Origin: an uncultured Kiloniella sp.
GTDB lineage: Bacteria > Pseudomonadota > Alphaproteobacteria > Kiloniellales > Kiloniellaceae
Direction: 5' to 3'
Length of the DNA: 45,922 nt
NCBI RefSeq assembly: GCF_937128705.1
Contig: NZ_CAKZMP010000119.1
Coordinates: 1 to 45,922, forward strand
The notes beneath the pieces were generated by a model. The model was given only the letters and a program-made list of their open reading frames with translations, was not told where the DNA came from and did no database searches. This document shows, in pieces, positions 6,694 through 15,800 of the stretch. Both the position numbers and the translations under genes were made by a program. Numbering within the stretch: the stretch's first letter is position 1; each line of letters starts with the position of its first letter.

Positions 6694-7502
6694 GGTTTTT
6701 TCTTTTTGCTTGATGGTAGGATGAGGCCTTGGACAGGTTTACCACTTTTACTGACAAGCTTACTTACGCCTGTTGCCAGATTAAACTGTGCTTCATCCCC
6801 ATTCATCTGGTTCTCGCCCTGCGTTATTTTCACGTTTCCGATTAGATTGGCTATTTCTCGTTTTACAAAATAAATACCTTTGTCTCCAGTGGCATACTCT
6901 GTCTTTGTTGCAACCCGTACATCGCCATGAGCGTCTATACGCTCGATTTCTAACTGGTTATCCGCGTCACGAACGAAATGAGCTGTTAGAACGTTACCGT
7001 GAACACGTTTGTCTTCTCGGATTGCTATTGCGTTGCCGCGTGCGACAGCAAGCTGTTTTGTTTCCCAGTACTCAAGGCTGTCTCGGGCTGTAATTGTGTC
7101 TGCGCCACTTATCATCCGAAGGTCTTGCCCCGTGAGAACCATGACTTGTTTGTCGATGTCATAGACACCGTTATCGCCATAGGCGGTTTCGCCAGGGGAC
7201 ACAATCTTGACGTTCCCGACAGCATCGACACGGTAAATTTCTGTGCCACCTTCAACGCCTTCTCTGTAATGGGCGATAAGTTGGTCGCCAAAAACCTCTA
7301 GCTCACCTTGTGCAGCACGGGCATTTCCGCTTGCGACGTATTGTTTAAGATCTCTGCGCCATTCTATGCCTTCGTCAGCGTTGATTTCCAGTGGGACATT
7401 ACTGTCACCAAGGCCTTCTGTCAGGCCCTGTGCCACGGAAACACTGCTTTGGGAGGTTGATATGCTGAAAATCAAAGCCAGAATTGCTATTAAACGGGTC
7501 AT
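6690..7502 (-). CDS. lptA: LPS transport periplasmic protein LptA (OstA-like)
   Basis: The 270-residue protein starts with a signal peptide ([20 protein letters not shown], cleavage around residue 24). Repeated beta-strand units of the OstA/LptA N domain follow, with D/N-G motifs such as [33 protein letters not shown] and [21 protein letters not shown]. LptA forms the periplasmic bridge that carries LPS from LptC to LptDE. At 270 residues it is longer than the roughly 185-residue enterobacterial form, as is common in alphaproteobacteria. The C-terminus ends in a run of lysines. It overlaps lptB by 4 bp and lptC by 4 bp, forming a tight operon. Confidence 0.93.
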   Translation of the reverse strand: MTRLIAILALIFSISTSQSSVSVAQGLTEGLGDSNVPLEINADEGIEWRRDLKQYVASGNARAAQGELEVFGDQLIAHYREGVEGGTEIYRVDAVGNVKIVSPGETAYGDNGVYDIDKQVMVLTGQDLRMISGADTITARDSLEYWETKQLAVARGNAIAIREDKRVHGNVLTAHFVRDADNQLEIERIDAHGDVRVATKTEYATGDKGIYFVKREIANLIGNVKITQGENQMNGDEAQFNLATGVSKLVSKSGKPVQGLILPSSKKKKP

Positions 7503-8203
7503 TTTTTCAGGGCCTCCTGAGCCCCAGGAAGGATGATCAGCTTACTTTTGCCAGTAAAGGTTATGCGTTTGCCGCGATCGGTGATGACAAAGCCTTCGGC
7601 ATTTATTGTACCGGCTGGCCCGTGACCTTGTACGGGCATTTGCCCATAGGCAGACCCGGACTTAGCGTCAAACATGGCTTCTTCGGTCACAATTTCAAAA
7701 CCTTGGTCCTGGAAAATGTTTACTTGGCCATTCAGGTTCAAGTACTTCGCATCCCTGTCGTACATACCTGTTTGTGCTGAAAGGGCAAGCCAAGTGCCGT
7801 CTTCGAGTGTAATATCGGCTTTGGGGAGGGTTAGGAAAATTTCGCTTTCACGTTCGCTGGATTGTTCTGCCAAGTCTGCAATGATCGTGTAGGGTTGATT
7901 TTTCTCGTCGAGACCCAGGTACTTGGGGTTCAAGGCGCTTAAAGTGTCGGGCGTACTCGATTCCAAGATACTGTTGCCAATGGCAGTTCCCTCTGTAATC
8001 ACCTGTTCTTCCAGTTGCGGCCAAACAATAACCAGAAGAACCAGAACAACAGCAAAGAAAGGAAGGGTTACTTTCGCGATGCTGACAAAGACACTGTAGG
8101 CATTACCCCCAGAAAAGCTTGGCGGTTTTACGGGTGTTGCAAGCTCGGTTTCGTTCTGCGGTGCAGTGCTTTTTTCTTTGTTTGATCTGGCGGGGGAGCT
8201 CAT
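7499..8203 (-). CDS. lptC: LPS export system protein LptC
   Basis: The 234-residue protein has a cytosolic N-terminal segment of about 40 residues, one membrane helix (about 45-68: AKVTLPFFAVVLVLLVIVW) and a periplasmic LptC-type beta fold with NPKYLGLDEKNQPYTIIAD, LALSAQTGMYDRDAKYLNLNG and GTINAEGFVITDRGKRITFTGKSKL. LptC receives LPS from LptB2FG and hands it to LptA. Position between kdsD and lptA and the 4-bp overlap with lptA support the call. The primary sequence of this family is weakly conserved, so the context carries part of the evidence. Confidence 0.9.
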   Translation of the reverse strand: MSSPARSNKEKSTAPQNETELATPVKPPSFSGGNAYSVFVSIAKVTLPFFAVVLVLLVIVWPQLEEQVITEGTAIGNSILESSTPDTLSALNPKYLGLDEKNQPYTIIADLAEQSSERESEIFLTLPKADITLEDGTWLALSAQTGMYDRDAKYLNLNGQVNIFQDQGFEIVTEEAMFDAKSGSAYGQMPVQGHGPAGTINAEGFVITDRGKRITFTGKSKLIILPGAQEALKK

Positions 8204-8217
8204 TCCGTTTCGAGGCC

Positions 8218-9222
8218 TCAGGCGATTCCTGCGCGGAGGCAGTCGTGGATATGGATAATACCAACCGGCATTTCGTCTTCGGTAACAAAGAGGCTGGTGA
8301 TTGATCTCTCATTCATTTGCCCCAATGCTTCGGCAGCAAGAGCTGACGAGCGAATGGTTTTGGGGGCGGGTGTCATGACGCTCTCTGCTATCATTGACAG
8401 GAGGTCCGTATCCATATGGCGTCTTAGATCACCATCCGTGATGATGCCAGCAAGTTTTCCATCGTTATTTGTTACGCCGATGCATCCAAAAGAACGCTGT
8501 GTCATGATCAGAATGGTTTCTGTCATGGACGTGCTTCCAGCACAAAGAGGAAGCTCGTTGCTGTGCATAATGTCGGATACTTTTAAAAGTTGGTTACCAA
8601 GTGCGCCGCCAGGGTGAAAAACTTTAAAGTCATGTGGTTGGAAGTTTTTTTGCTCCATCAAGGCGATTGCGAGGGCGTCGCCTAACGCTAGAGACATGGT
8701 TGTCGATGTTGTGGGGGCCAAACCGTGGGGACAAGCTTCTGGGAGCGAAGGTAGAATAAGGGCGACGTCAGCTGCTTCGGCCAAGGCGGAATTCTTTCGA
8801 CTGGTCATAGCAATGAGCGGGATGCCGAAACGCCTTGTGTAGGTGATAAGATCACTGAGCTCTGAAGTGTTCCCGGAATTTGACATTGCAAGGACAGCAT
8901 CGTTGCGTGTGATCATGCCGAGATCACCATGGCTGGCTTCCCCCGGGTGAACGCAATAAGCGGGTGTTCCTGTGGATGCTAAAGTGGCCGCTATTTTCTT
9001 TGCAATATGTCCACTTTTCCCCATGCCGGATATAATGACGCGACCAGTAGCGGCTGTCAGGATCTCTAAGGCCTCGACGAAGCTGCCGTTTAATTCGGCG
9101 CTTAATTGTTGAAGGCCTTTTGCTTCTAGGTCAAGAACCCGACGCGCTGTTTCGATTGCTTGTGTCGTATTAGTTGATGTTGTTGTCATATCCGGCTCAG
9201 AATTATGAACTGCGTTCGCCAT
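8218..9222 (-). CDS. kdsD: Arabinose-5-phosphate isomerase (KdsD/KpsF family)
   Basis: The 334-residue protein combines an N-terminal SIS sugar-isomerase domain (about 25-205; GMGKSGHIAKKIAATLASTG from 66, HPGEASHGDLGM) with two CBS domains (about 220-334). It interconverts D-ribulose 5-phosphate and D-arabinose 5-phosphate, the first step to Kdo for the LPS inner core, in the cytosol. Its position directly upstream of lptC joins Kdo precursor supply with LPS transport. Starts at residue 1 or Met 12 are both possible; neither has a strong Shine-Dalgarno. A KpsF-type capsule paralogue is less likely given the neighbours. Confidence 0.93.
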   Translation of the reverse strand: MANAVHNSEPDMTTTSTNTTQAIETARRVLDLEAKGLQQLSAELNGSFVEALEILTAATGRVIISGMGKSGHIAKKIAATLASTGTPAYCVHPGEASHGDLGMITRNDAVLAMSNSGNTSELSDLITYTRRFGIPLIAMTSRKNSALAEAADVALILPSLPEACPHGLAPTTSTTMSLALGDALAIALMEQKNFQPHDFKVFHPGGALGNQLLKVSDIMHSNELPLCAGSTSMTETILIMTQRSFGCIGVTNNDGKLAGIITDGDLRRHMDTDLLSMIAESVMTPAPKTIRSSALAAEALGQMNERSITSLFVTEDEMPVGIIHIHDCLRAGIA

Positions 9223-9275
9223 TTTCTAGATTTTTATCCCATTTCCCGGATTCATGTCCCAGGCAAAATATAAAC

Positions 9276-9291
9276 TGGCACTAATGGTGCA
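9276..9291 (+). promoter_or_regulatory. Sigma-54-like -24/-12 motif
   Basis: TGGCAC, 5 nt, GTGCA matches the consensus TGGCAC-N5-TTGCA with one mismatch and keeps the exact GG-N10-GC spacing (9277-9278 and 9289-9290). It points rightward, toward the 3' end of the opposing rnd gene, so its product would be a short or antisense RNA. It may be chance; noted because it lies in the rpoN cluster. Confidence 0.25.
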
Positions 9292-9331
9292 TGTCATACT
9301 TAATTGGTACACGTTATTTACAGGGAAGTAA

Positions 9332-9357
9332 AACCGGCACTTTAAAAAAGTGCCGGA
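9332..9357 (-). terminator. Rho-independent terminator downstream of rnd
   Basis: CCGGCACTTT and AAGTGCCGG form a strong stem around an A-rich loop. Read on the minus strand the stem is followed by TTTTAC, in the correct direction for the rnd transcript. A second hairpin (AGCGCC AAGAA GGCGCT, 9412-9428) lies immediately after the rnd stop and is followed on the minus strand by ACTTTT. Confidence 0.7.
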
Positions 9358-9431
9358 AAATTGACAGCAAAACTGACCATAAAACGAACACTGAAAATGT
9401 ACTTCAAAAGTAGCGCCAAGAAGGCGCTTGT

Positions 9432-10055
9432 TTATGAGTGCGCAAAAATATCTGTTTCATCCCACCCGGCGATATCCAACTTTGCTCTCCATGGTAAAAA
9501 GTCAAAGCAAGCTTTTGCCATTTCGCTACGGCCTTCTCTGGCGAGTCTTTCATCCAGAATTTTTACCATCCTGTGGAGATAGAGGACGTCGGATGCTGCG
9601 TAGCGAAGTTGATCTTCGCTAAGATCTGGAGAACCCCAGTCAGAGGATTGTTGCTGCTTTGAAATGTCAACACTCAAAAGCTCTTTACACAGTTCCTTAA
9701 GGCCGTGACGATCGGTGTAGGTTCTGATCAATTTCGAGGCAATTTTTGTGCAGTATACTGGGTTACAGGTGACCCCGAGGTAGCGTTCGATTGCTGCGAG
9801 GTCAAACCGGGCAAAGTGGAAAATTTTAGTTACATTCTGATTTGTGAAAAGAGCCCTTAGGTTTGGGGCATCAAAATTACCGTCCTTAAATTGAACCAAA
9901 TGGCAAACGCCATCCCCTGCTGAGAGCTGAACGAGGCATAGACGGTCTCTGGATAGGTTGAGGCCCATGGTTTCCGAATCAACCGCCACGGACGAGCCGA
10001 AATCTATACCGTCTGGCAAGTCTGTCTGATGAAGGTGAATTTTTACGTCGCTCAC
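9432..10055 (-). CDS. rnd: Short ribonuclease D (single DEDDy exonuclease domain)
   Basis: The 207-residue protein is one DnaQ-like 3'-5' exonuclease domain. Exo I is VDSETMG (Asp26, Glu28), Exo II is HFARFDLAAI (Asp85) and Exo III is YAASDVLYL (Tyr152, Asp156), giving the DEDDy set. It lacks the HRDC domains of E. coli RNase D, as is usual for the short alphaproteobacterial form. It probably trims tRNA or other small-RNA 3' ends. It precedes kdsD on the same strand, separated by terminators and about 210 bp, so it is likely its own unit. Confidence 0.9.
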   Translation of the reverse strand: MSDVKIHLHQTDLPDGIDFGSSVAVDSETMGLNLSRDRLCLVQLSAGDGVCHLVQFKDGNFDAPNLRALFTNQNVTKIFHFARFDLAAIERYLGVTCNPVYCTKIASKLIRTYTDRHGLKELCKELLSVDISKQQQSSDWGSPDLSEDQLRYAASDVLYLHRMVKILDERLAREGRSEMAKACFDFLPWRAKLDIAGWDETDIFAHS

Positions 10056-10118
10056 AATGTGGCTCCTGATCTATCTGTACCCTATTGGTAAGGTTGGTAC
10101 CAAGTTGGTTCGTTTGGC

Positions 10119-10148
10119 AATAAAACGTATAGTCTAAGAATAAAACGT
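10119..10148. repeat. Two direct repeats AATAAAACGT spaced 20 bp
   Basis: AATAAAACGT occurs at 10119-10128 and 10139-10148, a centre distance of 20 bp or about two helical turns. They lie in the divergent region between rnd and the NDUFA9-like gene and could bind a regulator as a tandem site. Confidence 0.35.
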
Positions 10149-10276
10149 CGACTTTGTGTTAATCTCGGCATTCTCACTGCCAAGCTGTTTCTGTCAAGGA
10201 TGATTGGTAGTTTTTACTGATGGTGGGGACTGTGCCGTCAAATTATTAATAATTAATTCAATGAGGGGTGGAGAAT

Positions 10277-11191
10277 ATGAGCGCATCAAAGGTTGTGACT
10301 GTTTTTGGGGGTTCTGGTTTTGTCGGCCGATATGTGGTCTCTCGGTTGGCGAAGTCTGGCTGGCACGTACGTATTGCTGTTAGAGATCGTGTTCAAGCAT
10401 CCTTTTTAACCTGCTGTGGTGACGTGGGGAGTGTAACGCCTGTGTCAGTTAATGTGGCGGATAGGGCTTCCTTGGAACGAGTGGTTGCCGGGTCTACGGC
10501 GGTTGTTAATTTGATTGGTATCCTGTTTGAAGGCGGGAGGCAGCGTTTCGATTATTTACACTGTAAGTTGCCGGGGGTGATTGCGCAGATCGCGCAAGAA
10601 AAGAATGTTTCGGCATTTGTTCAGATCTCGGCCATCGGGGCTGATATCTCGTCTCCTTCCGCCTATGGGCGCAGTAAAGGCGAGGGGGAGGTAGCGGTTT
10701 TTGATGCGTTTCCGACGGCGAGTATTTTGCGGCCGAGTATTGTATTTGGGCCAGAGGATGATTTTTTTAACCGCTTTTCCCGTATGGCTTCTGTGAGCCC
10801 CTTCTTGCCGCTGGTCGGTGGTGGAAGTGCAAAGTTTCAACCTGTTTATGTTGGTGATGTGGCTGAGGCTGTTTCTAGGTGTCTTGACCTGCCTGGTGAA
10901 TATGGAGGCAAAGTATATGAGCTCGGAGGTCCCAGGGTCTTGTCGTTCCGTGATTGTCTGGATCTTTTGCAAAAATATTCTGGCTTCTCGCGGCCTTATA
11001 TTTCTTTGCCGTTCTGGGTTGCATATCTACAGGCGCTTATTATGGAGCTCATGCCGCAGCCTCCTTTGACGCGTGATCAGCTGAAGATGCTTAAAAAAGA
11101 TAATGTGGTTGCTGAATCTGCCCTGGGTTTTGTTGCTCTGAATATTAAGCCAGTTGATGTGGAGGTTGTTTTGCCGACTTACGTGAGATGA
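10277..11191 (+). CDS. NDUFA9-like NAD(P)-binding protein (atypical SDR)
   Basis: The 304-residue protein begins with a dinucleotide-binding motif (VVTVFGGSGFVGRYVVSRL) and follows the atypical short-chain dehydrogenase pattern. It has VVNLIGILFE, FVQISAIGAD, a Tyr-x3-Lys in YGRSKGEGE, and the ILRPSIVFGPEDDFFNRF segment characteristic of NDUFA9-type proteins. In mitochondria NDUFA9 is a complex I accessory subunit; in alphaproteobacteria a role in complex I or quinone metabolism is inferred, not proven. ATG 10277 has AGGGG about 8 nt upstream and is preferred over an in-frame GTG at 10268. It is monocistronic in appearance, followed by a 227-bp gap. Confidence 0.88.
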   Translation: MSASKVVTVFGGSGFVGRYVVSRLAKSGWHVRIAVRDRVQASFLTCCGDVGSVTPVSVNVADRASLERVVAGSTAVVNLIGILFEGGRQRFDYLHCKLPGVIAQIAQEKNVSAFVQISAIGADISSPSAYGRSKGEGEVAVFDAFPTASILRPSIVFGPEDDFFNRFSRMASVSPFLPLVGGGSAKFQPVYVGDVAEAVSRCLDLPGEYGGKVYELGGPRVLSFRDCLDLLQKYSGFSRPYISLPFWVAYLQALIMELMPQPPLTRDQLKMLKKDNVVAESALGFVALNIKPVDVEVVLPTYVR

Positions 11192-11275
11192 GGAATTTAT
11201 TTTAGTCTCAAATCGGAACTATATTTTGTTTTGTTGGGAAAGTTAGGTGGATTTTGGTCGATTTTTATCTCTATA

Positions 11276-11293
11276 TTTGACAAATAGGTCAAA
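11276..11293. promoter_or_regulatory. Inverted repeat upstream of gltD, overlapping a possible -35
   Basis: TTTGAC (11276-11281), 6 bp, GTCAAA (11288-11293) is a perfect 6-bp dyad, and its left arm contains a TTGACA -35 match. TATATC at 11304-11309 is a weak -10 candidate at 21-bp spacing. This could be an operator for the gltDB operon. The regulator is unknown. Confidence 0.4.
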
Positions 11294-11418
11294 TATGGTT
11301 ACCTATATCGCCTATTGATCATTGTTATGATTAGCGGGTGCGGCCCAAAGTCCAAAGAAGCCACCAGCAAGCTTCTGTAAATAAACAAGAAAATAGTTGC
11401 CCGATTAGGAGAGAGATA

Positions 11419-12846
11419 ATGTCTGAAAAGATGCTGAAATTTGTTCAGCAAGGCAGAGAGATGCCTGAAAAGAGGTCTGCGGATCAGCGGAATGAAGATT
11501 TTCGCGAAATCTACGATTCTTTTTCAGAAGCTGCCGCGCAGATACAGGCCAGTCGTTGTTCCCAGTGTGGCGTGCCTTTTTGTCAGATACATTGTCCAGT
11601 CTCCAATAACATTCCTGATTGGTTAATGCTCACAGCGAATGGTCGTTTGGAAGAGGCGTACGAAGTCTCTCAGGCAACAAATAATTTTCCGGAAATTTGC
11701 GGGCGTATTTGCCCTCAGGACAGGTTGTGTGAGGGTTCCTGTGTTATCCAGCAGTCTGGGCATGAAACAGTAACAATTGGGGCTGTTGAAAAATATATAA
11801 CTGATACGGCGTGGGATAATGGTTGGGTTCAACCTGTTAAGCCTGTGCGCGAACGTGCGGAAACCGTTGGTGTTATCGGCGCTGGCCCTGGTGGATTGGC
11901 CGCGGCCGAGCAGCTGCGACGCAAAGGATATCAGGTTCATGTTTATGATCGTTATGATCGTGCAGGTGGATTGCTTTCTTATGGTATTCCTGGGTTTAAG
12001 CTGGAAAAATACGTTGTCGATCGTCGGATAAAATTATTGGAAGACGCCGGGATCGTATTCCATCTGGGCGTTGATATTGGTGGAGCAACGTCATTTGCGG
12101 AAATTAGAGAGCAGTATGACGCTCTTTTAATCGCGACAGGTGTTTATCAGGCCCGTGATCTTCGTCTGCCAGGGAGTGAGCTCGGTAATATTTTGCCTGC
12201 GCTGTATTACCTGACAGAAGCGAACCGCAACGATCTTGGTCTGAAGTCTGATCATATGAGTGATGGTTTGAATGCCAAGGATAAAGATGTTGTTGTTATT
12301 GGCGGTGGCGACACGGCCATGGATTGTGTTCGTACCGCAGTTCGTCAGGGAGCTAAATCAGTTAAGTGTCTTTATCGGCGCGATAAGGAGAACATGCCCG
12401 GTTCTGAACGAGAAGTGACGAACGCGGAAGAAGAGGGTGTCGAGTTTGTATGGTTGTCATCACCAGATGCATTTGTTGGTGATGAAAACGTCCGTGAAGT
12501 TCTGGTGTCAAAAGTGCATTTGGGTATGCCTGATTCTTCTGGCCGTCAGGTGCCGCAGATTGTGCCTGATTCTCGCGAGGCAATTCCTGCGGATCTGGTT
12601 ATCAAAGCGCTTGGTTTCTCGCCTGAAAATTTACCTCAACTGTTTAATGAACAAGGGCTGGCAGTTAGCAGCTATGGTACTTTAAGGGTCGATAATACGA
12701 CCATGATGACGGCCTTGGACGGCGTCTTTGCAGCGGGGGATATCGTTCGCGGTGCATCGTTGGTGGTTTGGGCGATTAAAGATGCCCGTGATGCCGCTGA
12801 TCAAATACATACATATATCGAGCGCAGAAAAACTGCAGCCGCCTGA
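11419..12846 (+). CDS. gltD: Glutamate synthase (NADPH) small subunit
   Basis: The 475-residue protein carries the N-terminal cysteine-rich part that binds the two 4Fe-4S clusters of the enzyme (CSQCGVPFCQIHC, Cys 47/50/55/59, and CGRICPQDRLCEGSC). An FAD site (GVIGAGPGGLAAAEQL) and an NADPH site (VVVIGGGDTAMDC) follow. GltD takes electrons from NADPH and passes them to GltB, which makes two glutamates from glutamine and 2-oxoglutarate. ATG 11419 follows AGGAGAGAG at good spacing and gives the family N-terminus; the frame is open further upstream from GTG 11338. gltB follows 11 bp later, in the less common gltD-gltB order. Confidence 0.96.
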   Translation: MSEKMLKFVQQGREMPEKRSADQRNEDFREIYDSFSEAAAQIQASRCSQCGVPFCQIHCPVSNNIPDWLMLTANGRLEEAYEVSQATNNFPEICGRICPQDRLCEGSCVIQQSGHETVTIGAVEKYITDTAWDNGWVQPVKPVRERAETVGVIGAGPGGLAAAEQLRRKGYQVHVYDRYDRAGGLLSYGIPGFKLEKYVVDRRIKLLEDAGIVFHLGVDIGGATSFAEIREQYDALLIATGVYQARDLRLPGSELGNILPALYYLTEANRNDLGLKSDHMSDGLNAKDKDVVVIGGGDTAMDCVRTAVRQGAKSVKCLYRRDKENMPGSEREVTNAEEEGVEFVWLSSPDAFVGDENVREVLVSKVHLGMPDSSGRQVPQIVPDSREAIPADLVIKALGFSPENLPQLFNEQGLAVSSYGTLRVDNTTMMTALDGVFAAGDIVRGASLVVWAIKDARDAADQIHTYIERRKTAAA

Positions 12847-12857
12847 GGAGAGAGAAC

Positions 12858-15800
12858 ATGGAACATAAAAAGATAACTCCGGACCCGATTTCTCAATGGG
12901 AACAAAAGGCAGCGCATTACCAGAAACATGGTCTTTATAACCCGGAAGATGAGCATTCATCCTGTGGCGTCGGCTTGGTTGCAGCTATTGATGGAAAACC
13001 ACGTCGTTCTGTTGTTGAGGCAGGTATCGAGGCACTTAAAGCTGTGTGGCACCGTGGTGCTGTTGATGCTGATGGTAAGACAGGGGATGGATGTGGCATT
13101 CATGTTGAAATTCCTAAAAGTTTCTTCGAAGAACAGATCGAGCATCTGGGGCATAACCTAAAGAATGATGATCTTGCCATCGGCATGGTTTTTTTGCCAC
13201 GGACAGATTTTGGATCACAAGAACGTTGTCGTGTCATTGTTGAGCGTGAGATCCTGAACTTCGGCTATTCGATTTATGGCTGGCGACAGGTTCCGGTTAA
13301 TACGGCGATATGCGGTGAAAAAGCGAGCTTAAATCGTCCCGAAATCGAGCAGATCATGATCGCCAATAGCAAGGGTGTTGATGCTGAACGATTCGAAACA
13401 GATCTCTATATTATCCGGCGTCGGATCGAAGCTGCGGCTGAGCGAGATTCAATCAAAGACTTTTATATCTGTTCACTAAGCTGTCGCTCCATTATCTACA
13501 AAGGAATGGTTCTGGCTGAGAAGCTAGCTGATTTTTACCCCGATCTGTTAGACGAACGCTTTGTTTCAAGCTTTGCAATTTTCCATCAGCGTTTTTCAAC
13601 GAATACTTTCCCGACATGGCATCTGGCCCAACCCTTCCGCGTGATTGCGCATAATGGTGAGATCAATACGTTGCGGGGAAATGTCAATTGGATGAAGTCA
13701 CACGAGTGTCGTATCGATCACCCAAAATTTGGATCTCATGTTGAGGATTTGAAACCTGTTATCGCGCCGGGGAGTTCTGATTCTGCGGCATTGGATGCTG
13801 TGTTTGAGTTGATGATCAGGTCTGATCGTACTCTCCCGATGGCCAAGACGCTTTTGGTGCCGGAATCGTGGAGTAAAAATGACGCTGTGCCCCAGCATCA
13901 CAAAGAGCTTTATGCCTATTGTAATGCAGTGATGGAGCCTTGGGATGGTCCGGCCGCGGTGTGTGGATTTTCAGGCCCGTGGGCCTTGGCGGGCACCGAT
14001 CGCAATGGATTGCGTCCGATGCGGTATGCCATCACGCGTGACGGGCTGCTTTTTGCTGGGTCAGAAACCGGTATGGTTCATATTGATGTTGAGCGTGTCA
14101 TTGAAAAAGGGCGGTTAGGCCCTGGACAAATGATTGCGGTTAACTTTGAAGAAGGCAAAATTTTCAAAGATAAAGAAATCAAAGACCGTCTGGCTGCACA
14201 ACAGCCATATGGGGATTGGTTGAAAAATATCCTTGTGATCGACGATCTGGTTAAAAAGCACAAATATAGTAGAGAGCCTCTTTCTAAGGATGAGTTGCGC
14301 CGACGCCAGTTGGACTTTGGGCTGACCATAGAAGATATGGAACTGATCCTGCATCCAATGGTCGAAACGGCCAAAGAAGCTATGGGATCAATGGGGGATG
14401 ATACGCCCTTGGCAGTTCTGTCCGATAATGTTCGACCCATGCACCATTTCTTCCGCCAAAACTTTAGCCAGGTGACCAACCCGCCGATTGACAGTTTGCG
14501 TGAAAAACAGGTCATGTCCTTGATTACCCGTATTGGTAATCTGGGTAATGTGCTTGATGAAGAAGAAGGTCAGGTTACGATACTTCAGCTTGATTCGCCC
14601 GTTCTGACGAATTCTGAATTTGTTGCGCTTTCCAAACATATGGGCCGCACGGTGGGTGAGGTTGACTGTACTTTTGAGGCGAATGGGAAACCGGGGGCGC
14701 TCCGTCATGCTTTGCGCCGTGTTCGCCGGGAAGCTGAAGAACTGGTTCGCGAAGGTTTTGAGCACGTTGTGCTGACTGATGAGGCGCAGTCTGCTGACCG
14801 GGTTTCTATCCCGATGATCCTGGCGACAGGTGCTGTTCATACGCATCTGGTCGAACATAAATTGCGGTCGTTCTGTTCTATCAATGTGCGTAGCGCTGAA
14901 TGTCTGGATGTTCATTATTTCGCGGTTCTGATCGGTGTTGGTGCGACAACAGTGAACGCTTATCTAACCGAAGAAGCTATTGCTGATCGTCATCGGCGTG
15001 GTCTGTTTGGTGATCTGTCATTCGATGATTGTATGGAACGCTATACAAAAGCTGTGGATGATGGTTTGCTTAAGATTATGGGTAAGATGGGAATTTCTGT
15101 TATTTCTTCTTATCGTGGTGGCTATAACTTTGAAGCTCTTGGTTTATCGCGAACTCTGGTCGATGAATTTTTCCCCGGGATGCCAAGCCGTATTTCCGGA
15201 ATTGGTATGACGGGCTTGGAAGAAAAGGCCCTCGAACTTCACGAAAAGGCATGGGAATCTGATTCCACGGCTTTGCCAATTGGTGGTTTCTATCGTTATC
15301 GAGCTGGTGGGGAAGAGCATGCATGGGAAGGTCAGTTAATCCATACCATGCAAACGGCAGTTACCAAGGGGTCCTATTCTCTCTTTAAGAAATACACCAA
15401 AGGCTTGGAGAGCCGCCCACCAATTAATTTGAGAGATCTTCTGGATTTCAAGCGGGCGACAGATGGTGGTCTTGATGTTGAAGATACGGAATCAATTACA
15501 TCGCTGCGAAAGCGCTTTATCACGCCAGCGATGTCGCTTGGGGCGCTGAGCCCGGAAGCACATGGAACGCTTAATATTGCTATGAACCGGATCGGTGCAA
15601 AGTCTGATTCTGGCGAAGGTGGTGAGGTACCTGAACGGTATGTGCCGCATCCTAACGGTGACAATGAAAATTCTGCCATTAAGCAGGTAGCATCCGGCCG
15701 CTTCGGTGTTACGGCAGAATATTTGAACAAATGCCGTGAGATCGAAATCAAAGTTGCCCAAGGGGCGAAGCCGGGTGAAGGTGGACAGCTACCGGGCTTT

